From assembly GCF_001723285.1 (NCBI RefSeq), contig NZ_LPWG01000003.1:62001-126000 (forward strand): a stretch of DNA of 64,000 nt, in the 5' to 3' direction. Under the pieces are notes generated by a model, which was not told the origin of the DNA, made no database searches, and was given only the letters and a program-made list of their open reading frames with translations. Source of the DNA: Methyloceanibacter methanicus (GTDB lineage Bacteria > Pseudomonadota > Alphaproteobacteria > Rhizobiales > Methyloligellaceae). Every line of letters begins with the position of its first letter. The stretch's first letter is position 1. The translations under genes were made by a program, and so were the position numbers. Positions 57,080-64,000 of this stretch are shown piece after piece.

Positions 57080-59440
57080 TTGCGCGACCCCAAGCCAGAT
57101 AAGAAAATCGCTAAGGACGGCAGCGGTTTATCCGCACCACCGAAAGTGATCCAAGAGCATGAGCCGGACGGGCAGACCACCGTGCGGGCGAAACGTCGGC
57201 GGCTCCAATTTACTCTCGGCCTCATCATCATGGTGCTGTCCCTGTGCGCGGGACTGGCAACCTATCTCGTTCTGACGGGGCTCACGCCGATCGTGCCCAC
57301 GCAGCAGGTGGTGGTGACCACCTTGCTCATAAACGCGGTGCTCGTGGCCGCCATGATCGGGCTGATCGCCTGGCAGGTGACGGGGCTGTGGCTCGCCAGA
57401 CGGCGCCATGAAGCGGGCGCGCAACTGCATGTGCGCATCGTGAGCCTGTTCAGCGTCATCGCCGTGGTGCCGGCGATCGCGCTGGCGATCTTCGCCAGCA
57501 TCTCGCTCGACCGCGGTCTCGATCACTGGTTCTCCAGCCGCACGAAATCCATCATCCAGAATTCGATCGACGTGGCCACGGCCTATCTCCAGGAGCACGG
57601 GCAGGTCATCCGCGCCGACACGGTCGGCATGGCCAAGGACATCGACGAAGCGGTCGAACTGGTTCGGGCCCGCCCGCAAGGGTTCGGGAACTTCTTAAAC
57701 GCCCAGGCCGCGATCCGCGCCATCCCGGGTGCCTATCTGATCGATCGCAAAGGCAAGGTGCTCGCGACGGCGGCCTCGATCCCGGAAATGCCGTACCGGG
57801 CGCCGCCCACGGAAGCCATGGACCTTGCCGAGAAAGGGCAGGTGATCGTCATCGCGCCCGGCAAGACCAGCATGGTCGGCGCCATCAAGAGTCTCGACAA
57901 TTTCGACGACACCTTTCTCTACGTGATCCGCCCGGTGAACGCGCGCGTGTTGCAGCAGTTGCGGGCAACGCGCGCGAACGTTGCCGAATATCAATTGCTC
58001 GAGCAGCGGCGCGCCGGCGTCCAGGTCGCGTTCGGCCTCATGTATGTGGCCATCGCGCTGACGCTGTTGTTGTCGGCGATCTGGATCGGCATGTGGTTCG
58101 CCAACCGCCTGGTCGCGCCGATCGGCCAGCTGATGGGCGCCGCCGAGGAAATCAGCCACGGCAATCTCGGGGTGAAGGTGGACGTCAACCCGGCCGATGG
58201 CGACCTGGCCGTGCTTGGCTCGACGTTCAATACGATGACGGCCGAGCTCAAGACCCAGCGCGACGAGCTGGTCGGCGCCAACGTGACCCTCGACGAGCAC
58301 AACCGCTTCATGTCGGCCGTGCTCTCGGGCGTGACCGCGGGCGCGGTCGGTGTGGATGCGAGCGGGACGGTCAATCTGGTCAACCGCTCCGCGGAAGAGC
58401 TACTCGGTCTGAAAGGCACGGACCTTGTCGGAACGAAGCTCGCCGACGCGGTGCCCGAATTCGCCCCCCACCTCAAGCGTGCCCGCAAGCAGGGCCGGCG
58501 TCCCGGGACCGATCAGGTCTCGCTGCGGCGGCGCGGCTCGGAGCGCAATTTCGCCGTCCGTGTCACCAGCCAAGGCGACGGGCAGGGCTACGTGGTCACC
58601 TTCGACGACATCACCGAGCTGGTTGTCGCGCAGCGCTCCACCGCCTGGGCCGACGTCGCCCGCCGCATCGCCCACGAGATCCAGAACCCGCTCACGCCGA
58701 TCCAGCTATCCGCGGAACGCATTCGCCGCAAATACGGCAAGGTCATCACCGAGGATCGCGAAATCTTCGAACAGTGCACCGACACGATCGTACGGCAGGT
58801 CTCCGATATCGGCCGCATGGTGGACGAGTTCTCCGCCTTCGCGCGCATGCCCAAGCCCGTCATGGAAATGCACGACGTGCGTGAGATCGTGCGCGAGGCC
58901 GTGTTTCTCTTCCAGGTCAGCCGCCCGGATATCGACTTCACGCTCGATCTGCCGGACAAGCCGGTCACGACCATGTCGGACCAACGGCTCCTCACCCAGG
59001 CCGTCACCAACCTGGTCAAGAACGCCAGCGAGGGGATCGACACGGCCGTGGAGAACGATCCGGATCGCGCCGGGACCGGTGAAATCACGGCGAAGGTCAC
59101 GACCAAGGGAGACCGGGTCTATGTCACCATCATCGACAATGGCTGCGGCTTGCCGAAGGAGGACCGCGATCGCCTGATCGAGCCGTATATGACCACCCGG
59201 GTCAAAGGCACGGGACTGGGCCTGGCCATCGTGCAACGCATTACCGAGCAGCACGGCGGCAAGTTGGTTCTGGCCGACGCACCAAAGCGCAACGGCAAGG
59301 TGGAGGGGGCGTCCGTGCGGATCGATCTGCCGATCGTGACGCGCGAGGAACCGGATAAGGTCATTGCGCCTGAGTCCGCATCCAAGCCCGAAACGAGTGA
59401 AGCGTCTGCCGAAGAAGAGGAAGTAACCCATGGCGTCTGA
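57080..59440 (+). CDS. ntrY: Nitrogen regulation sensor histidine kinase NtrY
   Basis: Membrane-bound sensor kinase, 786 residues. Three N-terminal membrane helices (about 36-56, 75-98, 125-148), a periplasmic region to about 315, and another helix (TLLLSAIWIGMWFANRLVAP) leading into a HAMP domain. Then a PAS domain, H box RRIAHEIQNPLTPIQLSAERI, NLVKNASEGID, DNGCGLP and GTGLGLAIVQ. The start is TTG at 57080 after GGGAG; no ATG is available near. It overlaps ntrX by 11 bases. Confidence 0.95.
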   Translation: MRDPKPDKKIAKDGSGLSAPPKVIQEHEPDGQTTVRAKRRRLQFTLGLIIMVLSLCAGLATYLVLTGLTPIVPTQQVVVTTLLINAVLVAAMIGLIAWQVTGLWLARRRHEAGAQLHVRIVSLFSVIAVVPAIALAIFASISLDRGLDHWFSSRTKSIIQNSIDVATAYLQEHGQVIRADTVGMAKDIDEAVELVRARPQGFGNFLNAQAAIRAIPGAYLIDRKGKVLATAASIPEMPYRAPPTEAMDLAEKGQVIVIAPGKTSMVGAIKSLDNFDDTFLYVIRPVNARVLQQLRATRANVAEYQLLEQRRAGVQVAFGLMYVAIALTLLLSAIWIGMWFANRLVAPIGQLMGAAEEISHGNLGVKVDVNPADGDLAVLGSTFNTMTAELKTQRDELVGANVTLDEHNRFMSAVLSGVTAGAVGVDASGTVNLVNRSAEELLGLKGTDLVGTKLADAVPEFAPHLKRARKQGRRPGTDQVSLRRRGSERNFAVRVTSQGDGQGYVVTFDDITELVVAQRSTAWADVARRIAHEIQNPLTPIQLSAERIRRKYGKVITEDREIFEQCTDTIVRQVSDIGRMVDEFSAFARMPKPVMEMHDVREIVREAVFLFQVSRPDIDFTLDLPDKPVTTMSDQRLLTQAVTNLVKNASEGIDTAVENDPDRAGTGEITAKVTTKGDRVYVTIIDNGCGLPKEDRDRLIEPYMTTRVKGTGLGLAIVQRITEQHGGKLVLADAPKRNGKVEGASVRIDLPIVTREEPDKVIAPESASKPETSEASAEEEEVTHGV

Positions 59441-60827
59441 CATCCTGATCGTCGACGACGAGGCCGATATCAGGGAGCTCATTTCCGGCATCCTGGAGGA
59501 CGAGGGACATGGTACACGGCTCGCCAAGGACAGCGACGAAACGCTGAAGGCCATCGAGGAGCGCCGCCCCTCAATGGTCATTCTCGATATCTGGCTCCAA
59601 GGCTCGCGGCTCGACGGCCTCGATCTGCTGGAAGAAATCAAGAAGGCCCATCCGGACCTTCCCGTGATCATCATCAGCGGCCACGGCAATATCGAGACGG
59701 CCGTGTCGGCCATTCAGCGCGGCGCATACGACTATATCGAGAAGCCGTTCAAGGCCGACCGGCTCGTGCTGATCACCGCGCGAGCGCTCGAAGCCTCGAA
59801 GCTCAAGCGCGAGAACCGGGAACTGCGCGAACGCAGCACCTATTCCTTCGAAATGATCGGCAAGTCGAGCGCCATCACGCAGCTGCAATCGGCCATCGAC
59901 AAGGTCGCCCCCACAAACAGCCGCGTCCTGATCAGCGGCCCCTCCGGCTGCGGCAAGGAACTGGCCGCGCGGGTGATGCACGCGAAGTCCCAGCGCGCCG
60001 ACGGTCCGTTCGTGGTCCTCAACGCGGCGGCGATGGTGCCGGACCGGATGGAGCTCGAACTCTTCGGAACGGAGGAGGGGACCGGCTCGGGCCCCCGCAA
60101 GGTCGGCGCACTCGAAGAAGCCCATGGGGGCACGCTCTATATCGACGAAGTCGCCGACATGCCGCTGGAAACCCAGGCGAAGATCCTGCGCGTGCTGGTC
60201 GAGCAGCGGTTCCAGCGCCTCGGCGGCGGACCGAAGGTGCACGTGGATGTCCGGGTGGTCTCCTCGACCAGTCACGACCTGCAGAAGGAGATTTCCGCCG
60301 GGCGCCTGCGCGAAGACCTCTACCACCGCCTGAACGTGGTCCCGATCCGCATACCGGGGCTCTCCGAGCGCCGCGAAGACGTCCCCGATCTGGTGCGCTA
60401 CTTCGTGCAGACCATCTCGGTGGCCTCAGGCTCCCCGCCGCGCCGCATCGGCGAAGACGCGATGGCCGTGCTGCAATCCCACGAATGGCCGGGCAATGTT
60501 CGCCAACTGCGCAACAACGTGGAGCGGCTGATGATCCTTGTCGGCGGCGATGCCGATACGATCGTCACGGCCGACATGCTCCCCGACGAAATCGTCTCGC
60601 CGGTGCCGCTGACGCCGAACGGGGCGGGGGGCGAGCATTTGATGTCCTTGCCGCTGCGAGACGCCCGCGAGATCTTCGAGCGCGAATATCTGCTGGCCCA
60701 GGTCAACCGTTTCGGCGGCAACATTTCCCGCACGGCCGAGTTCGTCGGCATGGAGCGCTCGGCACTCCACCGGAAACTTCGCGCTCTGGGTGTCAATTCG
60801 AATGAAAGAAACGCCGCAATGCGTTAG
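59430..60827 (+). CDS. ntrX: Nitrogen regulation response regulator NtrX
   Basis: Partner of NtrY, 465 residues. Receiver domain (ILIVDDEADIRELI, phosphoacceptor in MVILDIWLQG, Lys in YIEKPFKADRL), an AAA+ domain with SGPSGCGKELAA and GGTLYIDEVADMP, and a C-terminal helix-turn-helix (NISRTAEFVGMERSALHRKLRALG). The sigma54-contacting GAFTGA is replaced by GTGSGPRKVG, a known trait of alphaproteobacterial NtrX, so it likely does not activate sigma54 promoters. Confidence 0.96.
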   Translation: MASDILIVDDEADIRELISGILEDEGHGTRLAKDSDETLKAIEERRPSMVILDIWLQGSRLDGLDLLEEIKKAHPDLPVIIISGHGNIETAVSAIQRGAYDYIEKPFKADRLVLITARALEASKLKRENRELRERSTYSFEMIGKSSAITQLQSAIDKVAPTNSRVLISGPSGCGKELAARVMHAKSQRADGPFVVLNAAAMVPDRMELELFGTEEGTGSGPRKVGALEEAHGGTLYIDEVADMPLETQAKILRVLVEQRFQRLGGGPKVHVDVRVVSSTSHDLQKEISAGRLREDLYHRLNVVPIRIPGLSERREDVPDLVRYFVQTISVASGSPPRRIGEDAMAVLQSHEWPGNVRQLRNNVERLMILVGGDADTIVTADMLPDEIVSPVPLTPNGAGGEHLMSLPLRDAREIFEREYLLAQVNRFGGNISRTAEFVGMERSALHRKLRALGVNSNERNAAMR

Positions 60828-60940
60828 CATAGTTCAGGGACTCGCCTTTAGGGCGAGGCTTAGCTGCTAAATTCGTCCTAAGTCGAATAGCTTATAGACG
60901 CACATTGTGGTTGCGTATGAAGACTGTTCAGTGCCGGTTC

Positions 60941-60967
60941 GTCTCAATCCGGATCATATTTTGAGAC
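60941..60967 (+). promoter_or_regulatory. Inverted repeat upstream of hfq
   Basis: GTCTCAA (60941-60947) and TTGAGAC (60961-60967) are perfect 7-bp arms 13 bases apart, centre to centre 20 bp, with ATCATATT in between. It ends 30 bases before the hfq ATG. It could be an operator or a leader hairpin. The 170-base gap before hfq also has a CTCGCC/GGCGAG hairpin at 60841-60857 after ntrX. Confidence 0.45.
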
Positions 60968-60997
60968 CAAGCGTGAACCAAAGGGACAAACAAGCCC

Positions 60998-61252
60998 ATG
61001 CCGACAGAGCGCACGCAAAGCTTGCAGGACACATTTCTCAACCATGTCCGCAAAAGCAAGATTCCGCTCACGATCTTCTTGGTGAACGGCGTCAAGCTGC
61101 AAGGCGTCGTGACCTGGTTCGATAATTTTTGCGTTCTGCTGCGTCGCGATGGCCATTCCCAGCTCGTCTACAAGCACGCCATCTCGACCATCATGCCAGG
61201 CCAGCCGATACAGCTTGCCGACATCGCCGATGCGGAAGGTGCCGCAGAGTAA
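60998..61252 (+). CDS. hfq: RNA chaperone Hfq
   Basis: Hexameric Sm-like RNA chaperone, 84 residues. Sm1 motif [21 protein letters not shown] and Sm2 YKHAIST are intact; the proximal-face residues (QSLQDTFLN at the N-terminus, YKH) are kept. AAAGGGA lies 11 bases before the ATG. Followed at once by hflX. Confidence 0.98.
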   Translation: MPTERTQSLQDTFLNHVRKSKIPLTIFLVNGVKLQGVVTWFDNFCVLLRRDGHSQLVYKHAISTIMPGQPIQLADIADAEGAAE

Positions 61253-62665
61253 TTGCGTCCGACTGACCCGAAACAGCTCGCAAGCAACAAGGAACGAACA
61301 GAACGCGGCGAGGCGCATGCGGAGCATCCCGTGCGCGCCGTCGTCTTCGTGCCGATCCTCGACGTCCGGCCCGGCCGGGGTGCGCGGGAAGGCGCGCGGG
61401 GCCACGCTGCGGGCGTTCCCGACCGAACCCCACAGGCGAGACTTGAAGAAGCGGTCGGTCTCGCCGCGGCCATCAATCTCGACATTCGCGCGAGCGGGGT
61501 CGTTCCGGTCCCTCAGCCCAAGCCCGCGACCCTGTTCGGTTCGGGCAAAGTGGAAGAACTGGCGGGCGTGGTCCGCATGGAAGAGGTGGAGCTGGTCATC
61601 GTCGATCATCCGCTCTCGCCGGTCCAGCAGCGCAATCTGGAGACCGCATGGCAGGCCAAGGTGCTCGACCGGACCGGACTCATCCTGGAGATCTTCGGCG
61701 AACGCGCCCGGACGCGGGAAGGGCGCCTGCAGGTTGAACTGGCGCACCTCGTCTACCAGAAGAGCCGGCTGGTTCGCTCCTGGACGCATCTGGAACGGCA
61801 ACGTGGCGGCTTCGGCTTTCTCGGCGGCCCCGGCGAGACCCAGATCGAAACCGACCGCCGTCTCCTGTCCGAGCGCATCACCAAGATCCAGAAAGAGCTG
61901 GAGCACGTCCGTCAAACGCGCGCGCTGCACCGAAAGTCGCGACAACGGGTGCCCTATCCGGCCGTCGCCCTGGTCGGTTACACCAATGCCGGAAAGTCAA
62001 CGCTTTTCAATACGTTGACGGGCGCCGAGGTTCTCGCTCAGGACATTCTGTTCGCCACGCTCGATCCGACCATCCGCGCGCTTTGCCTACCCAATGGATC
62101 GAAGGCGGTCCTGTCCGATACGGTGGGCTTCATTTCCGACCTGCCCACCACGCTCGTGGCCGCGTTCCGCGCGACGCTCGAGGAGGTCCAGGAAGCCGAC
62201 CTCATTCTCCATATCCGCGACATTTCCGATAGTGCGACCGCCAGCCAGCGCGCCGACGTGAACGCCGTGCTCGCCGATCTGGGCATCCACGCCGAGGAGG
62301 AACCGGACAGGGTGCTCGAGGTCTGGAACAAGGCCGACCTGCTCGACCCGGCCGAATTCGAACACGCGAAGAACGAGGCGGTGCGCCACGGTGCCATCCT
62401 CGTGTCCGCCGTGAGCGGACAGGGCCTCGACACCTTGCTCACCGAGATCGAAACCCGCCTCAACACGCGCCGGCAAACCCTCGATATCGTGCTGCAGCCT
62501 CAAGAAGGCGCACTGTCGAACTGGATCTACGAGAATTGCGAGGTGATCGCCCGCGCCGATCTTGGCGATGGCGCCACCTCCTTGCGCATTCGCGTGGCCC
62601 CGGAAAAACGCGACAAGCTTGCGCGGGTCGCGGGCGCATCGCGGCTGCAAACCGCGGCCGAGTAG
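61253..62665 (+). CDS. hflX: GTPase HflX
   Basis: Ribosome-associated GTPase that rescues stalled ribosomes, 470 residues. The N-terminal HflX domain has ATLFGSGKVEEL and FGERARTREGRLQVELA, and a GGFGFLGGPGETQIETDRR linker. The G domain has GYTNAGKSTLFN (G1), DTVGFI (G3) and NKAD (G4). The first possible start is TTG at 61253, touching the hfq stop; a GTG at 61331 is an alternative that would drop 26 poorly conserved residues. Confidence 0.95.
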   Translation: MRPTDPKQLASNKERTERGEAHAEHPVRAVVFVPILDVRPGRGAREGARGHAAGVPDRTPQARLEEAVGLAAAINLDIRASGVVPVPQPKPATLFGSGKVEELAGVVRMEEVELVIVDHPLSPVQQRNLETAWQAKVLDRTGLILEIFGERARTREGRLQVELAHLVYQKSRLVRSWTHLERQRGGFGFLGGPGETQIETDRRLLSERITKIQKELEHVRQTRALHRKSRQRVPYPAVALVGYTNAGKSTLFNTLTGAEVLAQDILFATLDPTIRALCLPNGSKAVLSDTVGFISDLPTTLVAAFRATLEEVQEADLILHIRDISDSATASQRADVNAVLADLGIHAEEEPDRVLEVWNKADLLDPAEFEHAKNEAVRHGAILVSAVSGQGLDTLLTEIETRLNTRRQTLDIVLQPQEGALSNWIYENCEVIARADLGDGATSLRIRVAPEKRDKLARVAGASRLQTAAE

Positions 62666-62675
62666 GGCGCGCGCC

Positions 62676-63548
62676 CTACGCGTCATTCCCGCCTGTGGCG
62701 TCCTGTTTAGCGGCCTTCTCATCGCGCTTCGCCGCGTCCCAGAGCCGGTCCATCTCCTCGAGATCGGCGTCCTGGGGCTTCCGGCCCTGGGCCGCCAGCG
62801 CCGCCTCGATGTACTGAAACCGGCGTATGAACTTGGCGCACGTGCCGCGCAAGGCCGCTTCCGGATCCACGTGAAGATGCCGCGCCACATTCGCCAAAAC
62901 GAAGGCGACATCGCCGAACTCGTCGGCTATGCGCTCCTGCGCTTCGCCCTTGGCGATGGCGTCCTTCAGCTCGGCAAGCTCTTCCTCGACCTTGCTGATG
63001 ATCAGTCCGACATCGGACCAATCAAACCCCACATCCGCGGCACGCTTTTGAAGTTTGGCGGCGCGAGTCAGCCCCGGCATGCCCACCGGCACGTCGCTGA
63101 GGATGCTGGCCGGATTGGTGGCTTCGCCGCGCTCGGCTTTTTCTTCCGCCTTGATCTGTTCCCATAGGCCGGAACCGAGAAACGCATCGCGGCGGGTAGG
63201 GTCCTCGAACACGTGCGGATGCCGCCGGATCATCTTCCGGGTAATGACATCGGCCACGTCGTCGAACGAGAACGATCCCATCTCGTTCGCGAGCTGTGCG
63301 TGGTAGACGACCTGTAGGAGCAGATCACCGAGCTCCTCCTTCAGGGCATCCGTGTCGCCACGCTGGATAGCGTCCGCCACTTCGTAGGCTTCCTCGATCG
63401 TGTAGGGCGCGATGGTCTCGAAGCTTTGCTTCACGTCCCACGGACATCCCGTTTCGGGGTCGCGCAGACGCGCCATCACGGTCAGCAGATCCGCCAACGC
63501 GTAGGTCTTCTCGCCGCCGGGCGAGCGCGTATCAGTCATGGCAGCCAT
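62676..63548 (-). CDS. mazG: Nucleoside triphosphate pyrophosphohydrolase MazG
   Basis: House-cleaning NTP pyrophosphatase, 290 residues, with two MazG domains. The first has CPWDVKQSFETIAPYTIEEAYEVADAI and EELGDLLLQVVYHA (metal-binding E-x-x-E/E-x-x-D). The second has VEEELAELKDAI and DEFGDVAFVLANVARHL. ATG at 63548, or 63539 three residues later; neither has a strong ribosome binding site. Convergent with hflX, ten bases apart. Confidence 0.95.
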   Translation of the reverse strand: MAAMTDTRSPGGEKTYALADLLTVMARLRDPETGCPWDVKQSFETIAPYTIEEAYEVADAIQRGDTDALKEELGDLLLQVVYHAQLANEMGSFSFDDVADVITRKMIRRHPHVFEDPTRRDAFLGSGLWEQIKAEEKAERGEATNPASILSDVPVGMPGLTRAAKLQKRAADVGFDWSDVGLIISKVEEELAELKDAIAKGEAQERIADEFGDVAFVLANVARHLHVDPEAALRGTCAKFIRRFQYIEAALAAQGRKPQDADLEEMDRLWDAAKRDEKAAKQDATGGNDA

Positions 63549-63719
63549 CCCGCAGAGCGGGCCCCAAAGATCCAGAAACTTGTCGACATATCAGTGCCTT
63601 ACAGGAATACCCTCAATCCTGTCACGCCTCGGTCCGGAATTCGCATAAGGTATATTATGGAAAATATAGATGATGGGGCTGCAAGGGCCGGCAGCACCGC
63701 CGCCCTCGAGCCCGAACCC

Positions 63720-64000
63720 TCAGCGGCGCTCGTAATTGTCCCGGATCAAACGGTCGAGCAGCCGCACGCCGAAGCCCGAACCCCAGCTTCGATTGATGTC
63801 GCTGTTCTCCGCGGCCATGCCCGTACCGGCGATGTCCAGATGCGCCCAGGGCGTGTCCGGCTTGACGAAGCGCTGCAGAAACTGCGCGGCGGAAATCGAG
63901 CCGCCCCAGCGCCCGCCGGTGTTCTTGATGTCCGCGACCTTGGAGTCGATCAGCTTGTCGTATTTGGGACCGAGCGGCAGCCGCCACAATTTCTCGCCGG
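63720..64000 (-). CDS. pepA: Leucyl aminopeptidase, C-terminal end (5' part outside window)
   Basis: The last 93 residues of an M17 metallo-aminopeptidase. The segments [38 protein letters not shown] and [12 protein letters not shown] are the conserved C-terminus of PepA. The metal-binding NTDAEGR motif lies beyond the window, so catalytic completeness cannot be judged. The stop is at 63720-63722. A 171-base AT-rich gap separates it from mazG. Confidence 0.92.
   Translation of the reverse strand, partial: GEKLWRLPLGPKYDKLIDSKVADIKNTGGRWGGSISAAQFLQRFVKPDTPWAHLDIAGTGMAAENSDINRSWGSGFGVRLLDRLIRDNYERR

Noticed and set aside
60050..60130. Loss of GAFTGA in NtrX as a defect
   Set aside because: Absence of this motif is an established property of alphaproteobacterial NtrX.

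Overview
The window is a GC-rich stretch of an alphaproteobacterial chromosome, most likely from the order Hyphomicrobiales. This rests on gene order (dnaE, rpsB-tsf-pyrH-frr-uppS-cdsA-dxr-rseP-bamA-lpxD-fabZ-lpxA-lpxI; gltA-gltX-comEC-lexA; trpG-trpD-trpC-moaC-moeA; eno-ftsB-pdhABC-lpdA-lipA-ratA-pncC-ispDF; ntrBCYX-hfq-hflX-mazG-pepA), on a lipoyl domain at the N-terminus of PdhB, on a bifunctional IspDF, and on an alphaproteobacterial-type SOS box (GTTC-N7-GTTC) at lexA. A secreted c-type cytochrome recalling those of methylotrophs hints at a methylotrophic relative, but that is inference. I saw no rRNA, tRNA, CRISPR array, prophage or insertion sequence.

Layout. 1-5084: end of dnaE, then translation and nucleotide genes (rpsB, tsf, pyrH, frr). 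5137-15180: plus-strand envelope block for undecaprenyl-PP, CDP-diacylglycerol, isoprenoid precursors, RseP, BamA and lipid A steps; lpxB is not at its usual place after lpxI. 15271-21231: gltA, gltX, comEC, lexA. 21456-30068: minus-strand molybdopterin and tryptophan genes; a small orphan ORF and a SixA-like phosphatase lie between trpG and trpE, with a PpiD-like chaperone upstream of trpE. 30238-35685: tpiA, a secreted acidic protein, secG, pyrG, aqpZ, kdsA. 35693-42149: an accessory block between kdsA and eno with a queE-queD-queF-DUF1835 operon, a c-type cytochrome, a divergent AraC/SDR pair and queC. 42276-52342: eno, ftsB, the pyruvate dehydrogenase operon, two GlsB/YmgE-like membrane proteins, lipA, ratA. 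52361-60827: pncC, ispDF and the NtrBC and NtrYX two-component systems. 60998-64000: hfq, hflX, mazG and the end of pepA.

Two things dominate. First, about eleven normally essential or conserved genes carry single-base indels (pyrH, lpxD, gltA, gltX, comEC, trpG, the PpiD gene, tpiA, the gene before secG, kdsA, pdhB). Most are losses of one base from a short run, and the reading frame resumes perfectly afterwards; this looks like uncorrected sequencing error, not gene decay. Second, the pyruvate dehydrogenase operon is unusual: the E2 gene encodes no lipoyl domain, the only lipoyl domain encoded here is on E1-beta, and an uncharacterised 162-residue protein is translationally coupled between E1-beta and E2, with a GNAT acetyltransferase between E2 and E3. 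The lipoyl synthase gene lies just downstream. This operon is the best candidate for something undescribed.
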